From contig CAYWXK010000005.1 of NCBI GenBank assembly GCA_964462515.1, positions 57,382 to 121,381 of the forward strand: 64,000 nucleotides of DNA, given 5' to 3'. Within the stretch, counting starts at the first letter, position 1. Each line of letters opens with the position of its first letter. The stretch comes from CAYWXK01 sp964462515. Its GTDB lineage: Bacteria > Planctomycetota > Phycisphaerae > Sedimentisphaerales > Anaerobacaceae. The position numbers were made by a program, and so were the translations under genes. Positions 39,916-47,901 of the stretch are shown here, one piece after another. The notes below the pieces were generated by a model. It made no database searches, had not been told where the DNA came from, and saw only the letters and a program-made list of their open reading frames with translations.

Positions 39916-42480
39916 ATGAATGATATACGGCAAAAATTGGATTTAATTGACAAGCAGCTTGCGGGTGGGCCGAATTTTTTACAGCGAGCTATAAGCACAT
40001 CTCCTCTTGCGATTGTGGCCCTGGGTCTTATAGCGGGGATTGTTATACAAAATGCAACAACTCTATCAATCTGGATTTGGTTGACGTTGCTTGGGCTTTG
40101 TGCAACAGCAGCAATTCTAATCTTCGCTGTTTATAAAAAAGGCAAAATCGCTTCTTATTCACCTGTGATCTTGAGTGCTTGTGCACTTATGTGCTTTTTG
40201 TGTCTTGGTGCGATTCGGCTGTTCGCATTTCATCATACATTAACCAATGATATACGCAATCTTGTTACCGATGAGCGGAAGTTAGCAACAATTCGCGGGG
40301 TAATTATCTCTGAACCGTATATTCAGGATTATAGTGAGTGGAAATTTGCGAGGTTTAAGCCCACCGACCCAACGTGCAGTTTCTATCTAAAGCTGCGTGA
40401 AATTGAAACAGCCGGCGGATGGGTAGAGGCAAGCGGCACTATTCGCGTGCAGGTCGATGAGCCGATTCTGGATTTGAGGGCGGGTGACTATGTTCAAATG
40501 TATTGCTGGCTGGATAGGTTTAATGGGCCGACGAATCCCGGGCAATTCGATGTGGCAAAATACCTTGCGCGGAAAAATGTTTTTGTCGCAGCTTCGGTGC
40601 AATCGCGGGAGGCTGTCGAACTACTGAAGAGCAATTCTGCCGGCGCAAGTTCTTTTATAAAACTGAAAAGGCGTCTGCAGGAAATAGCCGGCCAGGCGTT
40701 GCAAGGGGATTTGGATATAGAGGGCCAGAACTATGCCCTGCTGCAGGCATTGGTGCTCGGTTATAGAACAGAAATTGACAGCGAGACATACGAGGCATTT
40801 CAAAAGACCGGGCTACTGCATTTTATATGTCTATCGGGAATGAACTTCGGGATTGTGATTGGGATTATCTGGTGGCTGGCTAAGACGGCCGGTCTGATGA
40901 AGCGAGCGCGGGCGATTGTGTGCCTGGTTGCAGCGTTTTTGTTTTTGTTAGTGGTTGCACCGAACCCGCCGGCATTCAGGGCGGCGATTATGTGTTTTGC
41001 TTTCTGTGCCTCATTTTTCTTTCGCCGAAAGTCCAATCCTTTCAACTCGCTGTCACTGGCAGCAGTGGTACTTTTGCTTATTAGGCCGACATATCTGTTT
41101 GAAGCCGATTGGCAGCTTTCGTTCGCGTCGGTGCTCGGAATACTGCTGCTGACGGAACCCATCAGCCGCTTTATGTATGAAAAAGAAGCGGCATTGTTTG
41201 AAGACCCGCTGACCGGAAAACCGCGCTCTTACTCTCGCATCATCTCGCAACTTGCTTCGCCGATAATTGCAGTATTTTCCGTAAGTTTTGCAGCGTGGTT
41301 AGCCAGCAGCGGTATTCTGCTTTATCATTTTTACAGGATTAACTACCTGACAAGTGTATGGACGGTTATAGTCTCACCTTTGATAGCCGTTGCCTCAATT
41401 GGCGGATATGTAAAAGTATTTCTGGCACTTGTGCTACCGAGTGCTGGGATAATTCTGGATAAAATAATATCGCCGGTATTAGACTTGTTGATATGGCTTG
41501 TAAAACTATTTGCCGGCTGGAATATCTCGGAGATACTTATAGGCAAGATGTCACCTGCGGTGGTTATTCTATATTATGCCTTTTTACTTTTTGCCTTCCG
41601 TTCTCGCAAGCCCTTTGTAAAAAAGCTAATATGTGTTGCGGCTGCCTTTGTGATAATTTTATCTTTGGCGGCAACAAAATGGCAGAGGACATATCGGGAT
41701 GAGTTGGTCTTGACCTGTCTTGACGTTGGCCACGGACAGGCAATATTAGCACAGCTTCCGGGCAAGGCCAATATCTTATTTGACGCCGGCTCGCTGCAAA
41801 AAAGCGATGTCGGCAGAAAAGTTGTAATACCGTTTCTCGATTACAGCGGAATCAGCAGAATTGACGCCATCATTATCAGCCATAACGATGTGGACCATAT
41901 AAATGGCATACCTGAGATTGTGGAGCATTGTAAAGTTAGTCAGGTTTTTGCAAATGATGCCTTTTTTGACGAAACGGACAGGTGGGGAACGGCAAAATTT
42001 CTTAGAGACTACCTTGCTACAAAAGATTTGGAAATTAAACACATAGATACCAGCCCGAGTTTTGGAAGCCCGGCTAATATAAAAACGCTCTGGCCGATAA
42101 AGGACGTGCCAAAAGAACAATTGAGTGACAATGACAAATCATTAGTGTCACTGATACAATTCGGCAGCGCAAAAGTTCTTTTATGTTCGGACATTGAAAA
42201 ATTTGCGCAGGCACAACTACTTGCGATAATCTCCGACCTTAAAGCTAACGTGGTTGTTGTTCCTCATCATGGGTCAAGAAGAACTCTGGATGTTAATTTT
42301 CTTGAAGGGTTTGAGAGCGAGATTTTGATATGTAGCTGTGACCGAACCCAATACCAAAGATATGTGACGGTCGGTAACAAAGATCATCCGAATTCATTTT
42401 ATACTGCCATAGACGGTGCAATCACAGTTCGTATCGGCAAGGAAAACGTAACAGCGACCGAAACAATCCTCAAGCAGTAA
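39916..42480 (+). CDS. comEC: ComEC/Rec2-type DNA uptake channel protein
   Basis: This 854-residue competence protein would carry single-stranded DNA across the inner membrane. N-terminal helices and an extracytoplasmic domain come first (about 25-250; DUF4131-like). The competence core of several helices follows (about 275-600; the family word HFICLSGMNFGIVIG is present). A C-terminal metallo-beta-lactamase-fold domain runs from about 590 to 854. In that domain the words VGHGQAILAQLPG, ISHNDVDHINGIPE and VVVPHHGSRRTLD are visible, although some metal ligands differ from hydrolase consensus, as is normal for ComEC. Natural competence in the host is possible. The terminator at 42487-42510 ends it. 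Confidence 0.92.
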   Translation: MNDIRQKLDLIDKQLAGGPNFLQRAISTSPLAIVALGLIAGIVIQNATTLSIWIWLTLLGLCATAAILIFAVYKKGKIASYSPVILSACALMCFLCLGAIRLFAFHHTLTNDIRNLVTDERKLATIRGVIISEPYIQDYSEWKFARFKPTDPTCSFYLKLREIETAGGWVEASGTIRVQVDEPILDLRAGDYVQMYCWLDRFNGPTNPGQFDVAKYLARKNVFVAASVQSREAVELLKSNSAGASSFIKLKRRLQEIAGQALQGDLDIEGQNYALLQALVLGYRTEIDSETYEAFQKTGLLHFICLSGMNFGIVIGIIWWLAKTAGLMKRARAIVCLVAAFLFLLVVAPNPPAFRAAIMCFAFCASFFFRRKSNPFNSLSLAAVVLLLIRPTYLFEADWQLSFASVLGILLLTEPISRFMYEKEAALFEDPLTGKPRSYSRIISQLASPIIAVFSVSFAAWLASSGILLYHFYRINYLTSVWTVIVSPLIAVASIGGYVKVFLALVLPSAGIILDKIISPVLDLLIWLVKLFAGWNISEILIGKMSPAVVILYYAFLLFAFRSRKPFVKKLICVAAAFVIILSLAATKWQRTYRDELVLTCLDVGHGQAILAQLPGKANILFDAGSLQKSDVGRKVVIPFLDYSGISRIDAIIISHNDVDHINGIPEIVEHCKVSQVFANDAFFDETDRWGTAKFLRDYLATKDLEIKHIDTSPSFGSPANIKTLWPIKDVPKEQLSDNDKSLVSLIQFGSAKVLLCSDIEKFAQAQLLAIISDLKANVVVVPHHGSRRTLDVNFLEGFESEILICSCDRTQYQRYVTVGNKDHPNSFYTAIDGAITVRIGKENVTATETILKQ

Positions 42481-42486
42481 TAAAAA

Positions 42487-42510
42487 AGCCCTTACCTTAA
42501 AGCAAGGGCT
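42487..42510 (+). terminator. rho-independent terminator after comEC
   Basis: A 7-base perfect stem AGCCCTT (42487-42493) pairs with AAGGGCT (42504-42510), with a ten-base loop. A-rich sequence precedes it and GGTCTTTTAATT follows, so it can work for both the plus-strand comEC and the minus-strand OmpA-like gene. Confidence 0.85.
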
Positions 42511-42551
42511 GGTCTTTTAATTCTGCAAGTTGGATGCGCTAAATTGCTAAC

Positions 42552-43211
42552 TTACCGCATATGCACAACGATTTCGACTCTGCGGTTTTTGGCCTTGCCG
42601 GCTGCGGTAGCATTGGAAGCGATAGGCTGACTTTCACCGCAGCCTATCGCTCGAATGTTCTCATCGGGGATTCCTTTTTGCACTAAGTATCGCAGCACGG
42701 TAAGGGAACGTTGAGCAGAGAGCTCCCAGTTGTCCTTCCAATTCGACTTCTGGATGGGGTCGGTGTCGGTGTGACCGAGAACATCTATTTGTCTGCCGGC
42801 ATATTTTTCACGCAGCACCGAATTGATATGGTCAAGCTCGGCGCTGGTTGCCTTCTTCAATGTGGCTTTTCCCGAATCGAACAATATTGCGTTTGGAAGC
42901 GTTACAGTAATTGTGCCGGCGGTAGGGTCAAATTTGACATCATAGCCCTTTCCAAAACCTGTGGCTTCAGCCGGTGTCTTTTTCATTTGTTCAATTTGTT
43001 TCTGGAGATCATCGATTGTCTGCTGACCCTGTGTAACCTGGTCTGCGAGCTGGCCCTTTTCTGTCCTTTCACGTTCGAGTAAGCCTTTGATATTTTCGTG
43101 CTCTACATTTAGACCTTCGTACTTTTTCTTCCAATTAGTGCATCCAGGCAAAAGAGTGAACAACATAAGACAACTTAGTGCGGTGATTGTTTTTTTGTTG
43201 GCCAGTTTCAT
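42552..43211 (-). CDS. OmpA-family lipoprotein
   Basis: This 219-residue protein begins with a lipoprotein signal ending in LLPGC (Cys24), so it would be lipid-anchored. A predicted coiled coil spans about residues 29-80 (ENIKGLLERERTEKGQLADQV). The C-terminal OmpA domain (about 95-219) has the peptidoglycan-binding words LGHTDTDPIQKSNWKDNWELSAQR and IGCGESQPIASNATAAGKAKNRRVEI. Such proteins tie the outer membrane to the cell wall. It lies upstream of the prepilin peptidase in map order but is transcribed after it. Confidence 0.9.
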   Translation of the reverse strand: MKLANKKTITALSCLMLFTLLPGCTNWKKKYEGLNVEHENIKGLLERERTEKGQLADQVTQGQQTIDDLQKQIEQMKKTPAEATGFGKGYDVKFDPTAGTITVTLPNAILFDSGKATLKKATSAELDHINSVLREKYAGRQIDVLGHTDTDPIQKSNWKDNWELSAQRSLTVLRYLVQKGIPDENIRAIGCGESQPIASNATAAGKAKNRRVEIVVHMR

Positions 43212-43253
43212 TTTGAATTCTCCTTAACTAAGTATTAGACCTTACCTTTTCTT

Positions 43254-44429
43254 TTAACGATAAAACATAAAGCCTATATAATTGCGAATCACATCGTGTA
43301 AAATCATAACAACAAAGACGGCTAAAGACAAGAAGGGACCATAAGGAATTTGGCGAATTTTTTTAAAAAACATCTGAGAGACCGCCCAGGCCAGTCCGAA
43401 GAACGGTGCGATGAAGAATGCGATTACCACCAGATACGGCCCGATTACTGCTCCGGCAGCACCCATAAGATGCACATCGCCCAAACCCATTGCTTCCTTG
43501 CCGAAGGCCAAAGTGCCGAGGATGCGGATGCCCCATACAATAGCGCAGCCGACAAAGTAACCCCATAGACTGCCCAGAAGTCCAGCAATGACAGGATGTT
43601 GCATTGGGAAGTTATTGCGCAGCTCTATCGGGACGGTTTTCCTGACAAGCCAAACGGCCAAAGCAGAGCATATAATGATTGGCAGTAAGAAAATTATCTC
43701 TTTGCAGCTTTCCAGGCGATGGTTAAATTGTGGCTGTTTTGAGTTGTTAGACTCATCCACTTCGGAGTTCGGATTTTGGATTTCGGATTTTCCGCCATCG
43801 GATTCGTAACTTCTTTTAATAAAGCCAGTTACGACAAGTATCAGCGATATAGCCAGCCCTATTGCTGCACCGATCGCCAGTGCGCCTGTATCGGCAGAAG
43901 AATTCGGCAGCAGCCAATAAGCGTGAATTAATGAGGGATGGATGACATAAGAGCCGACAGTTGAGGCAACCAGCCCTGCACCGGTAACCAACCAGCAGAC
44001 AGATAGCGGAATAACCCAGTGCTCTAAGTCGATTGCTGAAGCAGCGATAAAAGCGGCCAATAAAACGATGTGAAGCAAATATATGAGCCAGCCGCCTGCC
44101 GGAAATGGCCTCATATCCGGCAACAAATCGGTCCTAAAATACAAAACGAATAGGCCAAGAAAGACCGAGGCGGTCAGAAGTTCAATAATAAAGTAGCGAG
44201 TGGAAATGGGAGCCTTGCAGTGTCTGCATCTTGCACCCAAAACCAGCCACGAAAGCAGCGGTATATTGTCGTAGAAATGAATCCGCTGGCCGCAGGCAGG
44301 ACAGGATGAGCCGGGCCTTATTAAGGATTTATCCCGAGGCAGGCGGTAGATAACAACGTTGAGGAAGCTGCCTACACAACAGCCAAACGCAAAAATAAAG
44401 ATAAACCAAATCCAATCAGGTACTGTCAC
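43254..44429 (-). CDS. prepilin peptidase / leader peptidase, type IV pilin family
   Basis: This 391-residue membrane enzyme removes the leader from type IV pilin-like proteins and methylates the new N-terminus. The N-terminal part has GSFLNVVIYRLP and a zinc-type Cys quartet (CPACGQR...CRHCKAP). The aspartate sites are in ASAIDLEHWVIP and in GLGDVHLMGAAGAVIGP. It is longer than the usual 260-290 residues because of a hydrophilic insert near residues 210-250, encoded by a repeat at 43735-43800. GTG at 44429 with a GGAAGG just upstream is a better start than the TTG at 44462. It could serve the GspE-type ATPase at 62701. It is co-oriented with argG. Confidence 0.88.
   Translation of the reverse strand: MTVPDWIWFIFIFAFGCCVGSFLNVVIYRLPRDKSLIRPGSSCPACGQRIHFYDNIPLLSWLVLGARCRHCKAPISTRYFIIELLTASVFLGLFVLYFRTDLLPDMRPFPAGGWLIYLLHIVLLAAFIAASAIDLEHWVIPLSVCWLVTGAGLVASTVGSYVIHPSLIHAYWLLPNSSADTGALAIGAAIGLAISLILVVTGFIKRSYESDGGKSEIQNPNSEVDESNNSKQPQFNHRLESCKEIIFLLPIIICSALAVWLVRKTVPIELRNNFPMQHPVIAGLLGSLWGYFVGCAIVWGIRILGTLAFGKEAMGLGDVHLMGAAGAVIGPYLVVIAFFIAPFFGLAWAVSQMFFKKIRQIPYGPFLSLAVFVVMILHDVIRNYIGFMFYR
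43735..43800. repeat. low-complexity repeat inside the prepilin peptidase gene
   Basis: The plus strand reads GGAGTTCGGATTTTGGATTTC and further such words; in the gene it encodes KSEIQNPNSEVDESNN. The same kind of sequence is otherwise found between genes in this window (790-925, 36717-36770 and 61680-61740). Confidence 0.65.
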
Positions 44430-44478
44430 AATGCCTTCCCTGCAAAAGTATCGTTGAAGCAAAAAAGATTTTGTATTT

Positions 44479-45708
44479 TTACGTCCGTGTGCTTTTTCGT
44501 TTATTATATTTTACTACTGCTGCAACTTTAGCCGGTAGGCCAAACAGGCGAATAAAGCCGGTTGCATCGGTCGGGTTGTATTCAGCGCCCATCTTGAAGC
44601 TGGCTAAATCGGTTCTGTATAGACTGTTCGGGCTTTTTATACCGGCGGGAGTGCAGCGGCCCTTAAATAATTTCATCCGGACTTTGCCCGTAACATTTCG
44701 CTGAGTAACATCAACAAAGGCATCGAGCGCCTCACGCAACTGAGTGAACCACAGGCCATAATAAACAAGCTCGGCATATCGTAAAGCAACCTGCTGTTTG
44801 TAGTGCAATGTTTCTCTATCGAGTGTAACGCTTTCGAGGCAATCGTGAGCGGTCATCAGTATCGTTCCGCCCGGCGTTTCATACACGCCGCGCGATTTTA
44901 TGCCGACCAGCCGATTCTCGACCAGGTCAACCTGGCCGATGGCGTGTTTACCGCCAAGATTGTTCAATGTCTCAACAATTTCGACGCCGTTCATTTTCTT
45001 GCCATTGAGGCCCACCGGCACTCCTTTGTTGAAGCTGATTTCTACATATTCCGGCTTGCCGGGTGTTTTCAAGACAGGCCGGGAGATGACAAACAAATCA
45101 TCCTTCGGCTCATTGGCGGGGTCTTCAAGGTCGGCTCCTTCGTGGCTGATGTGCCAGAGGTTGCGGTCGCGAGAATAGATTTTCTTTTTCGTTTGCTCGA
45201 TAGGAATCCTGTGCTTTTTAGCATATTCAACGGCGGCCTCACGAGAAGTAAGTGTGAACTTCGGGTCCTTCCAGGGCGAGATGATTTTTAGCGCGGGGTC
45301 GAGAGCCATATAGGTAACCTCAAAGCGAACCTGGTCGTTGCCTTTGCCTGTTGCTCCGTGAGCGACAGCGGTTGCACCTTCTGAGTGTGCGACATCAACC
45401 TGATGTTTTGCGATTAAAGGTCTGGCTATGCTTGTGCCTAACAAGTAGGCCTTCTCATAGATTGCACCTGCCTTAAGCAACCGCCACAGATAATCCTCGA
45501 CAAATTCTTTTCGCAGGTCTTTGATTACGCACTTGACCGCCCCGCTTTTGATGGCCTTACGTTTGATACCGGTCAACTCTTCACCCTGACCGAGGTCCGC
45601 CACGAATGCTATCACCCGATAGCCGTAGATTTCTTTAAGCCAGGGTAGAATAACGCTGGTATCCAGTCCCCCACTATACGCCAAAACTACTTTTTCAGCT
45701 TTGCTCAT
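44479..45708 (-). CDS. argG: argininosuccinate synthase
   Basis: This 409-residue enzyme joins citrulline and aspartate with ATP in the penultimate step of arginine synthesis. The N-terminal P-loop-like motif is VVLAYSGGLDTSVILPWLKE. Other conserved segments are SEGATAVAHGATGKGNDQVRFE, SRDRNLWHISHEG and KSRGVYETPGGTIL. Length is standard. The ATG at 45708 has a GAGGT eight bases upstream. It appears to be in one unit with the prepilin peptidase gene, 50 bases downstream, with no visible functional link. Confidence 0.97.
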   Translation of the reverse strand: MSKAEKVVLAYSGGLDTSVILPWLKEIYGYRVIAFVADLGQGEELTGIKRKAIKSGAVKCVIKDLRKEFVEDYLWRLLKAGAIYEKAYLLGTSIARPLIAKHQVDVAHSEGATAVAHGATGKGNDQVRFEVTYMALDPALKIISPWKDPKFTLTSREAAVEYAKKHRIPIEQTKKKIYSRDRNLWHISHEGADLEDPANEPKDDLFVISRPVLKTPGKPEYVEISFNKGVPVGLNGKKMNGVEIVETLNNLGGKHAIGQVDLVENRLVGIKSRGVYETPGGTILMTAHDCLESVTLDRETLHYKQQVALRYAELVYYGLWFTQLREALDAFVDVTQRNVTGKVRMKLFKGRCTPAGIKSPNSLYRTDLASFKMGAEYNPTDATGFIRLFGLPAKVAAVVKYNKRKSTRT

Positions 45709-45744
45709 ATTTGGACCTCATAATAATTTTCGATTTATAAACGC

Positions 45745-45773
45745 ATTATACAAGGAGTTGTTCTTAAAAACAA
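45745..45773 (-). promoter_or_regulatory. candidate promoter of argG
   Basis: On the minus strand TTGTTT (45768-45773) and TATAAT (45745-45750) are separated by 17 bases, about 37 bases ahead of the argG start. The -10 box is perfect; the -35 box is partial. Confidence 0.45.
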
Positions 45774-45904
45774 TCGCAAGGAAAAGAATTGCATAAGATT
45801 GAAACTTTTAGACTTGAATCCAGGCAAACGAACTTATAGTATCACGGTGTTCCAAATTTATGATTCGTTAGAGCATATTCGGCTGGAATTTAAGGAGACA
45901 AAAG

Positions 45905-46798
45905 ATGCAAACAAGAAAAGTAAGAATGATAATAATTGCGACCTTAGCGGCTTTCGTGGGACTTTTAGGTTGTTCGGTGCTTGCCATACCCGGCACTTCA
46001 AAACAGCCGGCGGCCAAAGAAGGTTCCGACCCAAATATCGAACAATTGAGGGCGGGCAAGAATTTTATTGCGACGATGGTTTATAGCACTGAGGAGGATG
46101 AGCAAATCCTTAAACTGTTTGAGGGTCTGCGCGTTTCTGATGTCTCGGACGGGATGGACAAGGTTGGCCTGACAAATATTTGCCTTATGTCACCGGAAAT
46201 TCACGCCGCCTGGAAAGACACGGAGCATTTTGCCCACCGATTTGTTGGTATTGCAATGACAGTGCGGTATGTTCCGACGAATAAACCGCCGGCGCCGCGT
46301 ATGGAAACAGAGGCGTTCGATAAATGGGTGGGGCAATGGTATAGCAGGCTTTCGACCGAGCCGTTTGTGCCGCTAATTCGCAAGGGAACGGCTCTGGTCT
46401 TTGATGATGCACCCGATTCGGATGTCGGCTCTATCGGCTCGAACAATATTATGGGATGGAAATCGCGCGGATGCGTCGGCGTTGTAACAAATGCAACCGC
46501 ACGCGACACCGATGAGATCGCCATTGAGAAAACCCCACTTTATTTCAGAAAGCCCGGCAGAGGTATCCGGCCAGGTCGTAACGAAATTGAATCTGTCAAT
46601 CGCCCTGTCGTCTGCGGCGGGGTTTTGGTCGAGCCAAGTGACGTCATCGTAGCTGATGGAGATGGCGTGATTGTTGTCCCGCGCGTAGTAGCAAAAGAAG
46701 TTGCAGAATACGCCAGAGTGATACTTGACGGCGACAAGGCGGGCCGACAGAAACTATACGAGAGACTCGGCCTGCCTGCCGACGATTCGGTCAAATAA
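45905..46798 (+). CDS. exported RraA-like protein (probable lipoprotein)
   Basis: This 297-residue protein begins with a signal peptide and a Cys at about residue 23 (AAFVGLLGCS), suggesting a lipoprotein. From about residue 55 it matches the RraA/aldolase-like fold: LRVSDVSDGMDKVGL near the start, the phosphate loop GSIGSNNIMGWKSRGCVGVVTNATARDTDEI, and VIVADGDGVIVVPRVVAKEVAEYA. Family members act as RNase E inhibitors, oxaloacetate decarboxylases or hydroxymethylglutarate-type aldolases in the cytoplasm; an exported one is unusual and its substrate is unknown. The ATG at 45905 has an AAGGAGA upstream. It stands alone. Confidence 0.8.
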   Translation: MQTRKVRMIIIATLAAFVGLLGCSVLAIPGTSKQPAAKEGSDPNIEQLRAGKNFIATMVYSTEEDEQILKLFEGLRVSDVSDGMDKVGLTNICLMSPEIHAAWKDTEHFAHRFVGIAMTVRYVPTNKPPAPRMETEAFDKWVGQWYSRLSTEPFVPLIRKGTALVFDDAPDSDVGSIGSNNIMGWKSRGCVGVVTNATARDTDEIAIEKTPLYFRKPGRGIRPGRNEIESVNRPVVCGGVLVEPSDVIVADGDGVIVVPRVVAKEVAEYARVILDGDKAGRQKLYERLGLPADDSVK

Positions 46799-46906
46799 TA
46801 GCAGGTGAATGAAAGACAGCATCCTTAACAAGCTATTTTGAAAATCTGTTTCACGAGAACTGCGTCTTTTCAAGTTTAGCTTAAGATGCGTCAGGTTTCG
46901 CTAAAA

Positions 46907-47185
46907 TTATATTTGCGGTAAACCAAATATCCGTCGCAACAAAGACCTTATTATGCCGGTTCTCTGTCCCGGTTGACCTGCTCTCACCGGCAGCCAGGCA
47001 GGCGGCGGAGGCTTTGGTATCCATCGAATCCGCTGACCTAACTTCCTTGATTTGGGACGTAGAAAGAACAGACGTTTAGACGGAGGTGTCTTAAGCTGCT
47101 CGTAAGGACTTTTCCCCTTTGGGACCGGCACTCCGTTAAAAATATCCGTGACTTGCTTCTGGAGTCCTACCTTTTGCTTTGCCAT
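46907..47185 (-). CDS. small basic proline-rich protein, unknown
   Basis: This 92-residue protein is basic, with a Pro-rich middle (PKPPPPAWLP). It resembles no family I can name. The N-terminus MAKQKVGLQKQVTDIFNGVPVPKG looks conserved-like and structured. The ATG at 47185 is chosen because the AAGGAGGAG lies at normal distance from it, while the ATG at 47191 overlaps the binding site. A strong sigma70-type promoter at 47313-47340 supports it as a real gene. No partner is apparent. Confidence 0.7.
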   Translation of the reverse strand: MAKQKVGLQKQVTDIFNGVPVPKGKSPYEQLKTPPSKRLFFLRPKSRKLGQRIRWIPKPPPPAWLPVRAGQPGQRTGIIRSLLRRIFGLPQI

Positions 47186-47312
47186 TGGCATCTCCTCCTT
47201 AAGTTAATCCATTTTTCTCAATCTTCACCAGAAAAAAGCAATTTTCTGAGGAGAAAATTCGGTAGGGAACAACAAACAGCTTCCTTACCACTCCTCCCTG
47301 AAACTTACCAAA

Positions 47313-47340
47313 AATATATATGACAATAAAAAATTGTCAA
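47313..47340 (-). promoter_or_regulatory. sigma70-type promoter of the 92-residue protein gene
   Basis: On the minus strand TTGACA (47335-47340) and TATATT (47313-47318) are separated by 16 bases. The leader to the ATG at 47185 is about 120 bases. The rest of the 47192-47504 gap shows no gene. Confidence 0.7.
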
Positions 47341-47504
47341 GCAAAAAACCTGATTTTTTATTAAGAATTCCTTGACGACGTCATAGGTTTCGGGTAACAG
47401 TTTACGCTATGTAGTTAAGCAGCAGGAAGTTATAGTTTGTCTGCAGGGTGTAGCTTGCCTAACAACGCATTTTTTTCAAACTTTGGCAAAACCGTCAGGC
47501 CAAT

Positions 47505-47891
47505 TTAGTCCAGCGACCATTTATATGGACAGCACGATAGCCAGTAATCTGCAAACCGCTTCAAGTCTTCAAGGTCAACGTCACCGTCACCATCAAGGTC
47601 ACCTGCTAAGCCGCTGCCGCTCACAAGCCAGTTCTCGGCAAATCTCGCAAAGTCTTTGAAATTGACAAAGCAGAAAGGCCCGCCGGGCCAGAAGCCGCCA
47701 AGCAGCTCATATTGAGCGCCTGCGGAATAGGCCGCATCCGGCTGACCAATCGTGCCCGTGAGCACATACTGCCCGCCGCTGCTTTGACCACCACCGCCGT
47801 CTATCGTATACCATGCAATCTTATAATCTGAGTTTGCTGTTGCTGCTAAAGATGCCAGCATAATAAACACACAAATAGCTCTTGTTTTCAT
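47505..47891 (-). CDS. small exported protein with C-terminal dockerin-like module (paralogue)
   Basis: This 128-residue protein is a close paralogue of 6140-6541: signal peptide (about 1-22), the Gly-rich domain with YTIDGGGGQSSGGQYVL, GTIGQPDAAYSAGAQYELLGGFWPGG-type words, and the end GDLDGDGDVDLEDLKRFADYWL with an intact Asp ladder. It starts ten bases after the stop of the fibre gene at 47902-49833, so the fibre-dockerin-like pairing seen at 6.1-8.9 kb is repeated. Confidence 0.8.
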   Translation of the reverse strand: MKTRAICVFIMLASLAATANSDYKIAWYTIDGGGGQSSGGQYVLTGTIGQPDAAYSAGAQYELLGGFWPGGPFCFVNFKDFARFAENWLVSGSGLAGDLDGDGDVDLEDLKRFADYWLSCCPYKWSLD

Positions 47892-47901
47892 TTTACTACT
47901 C

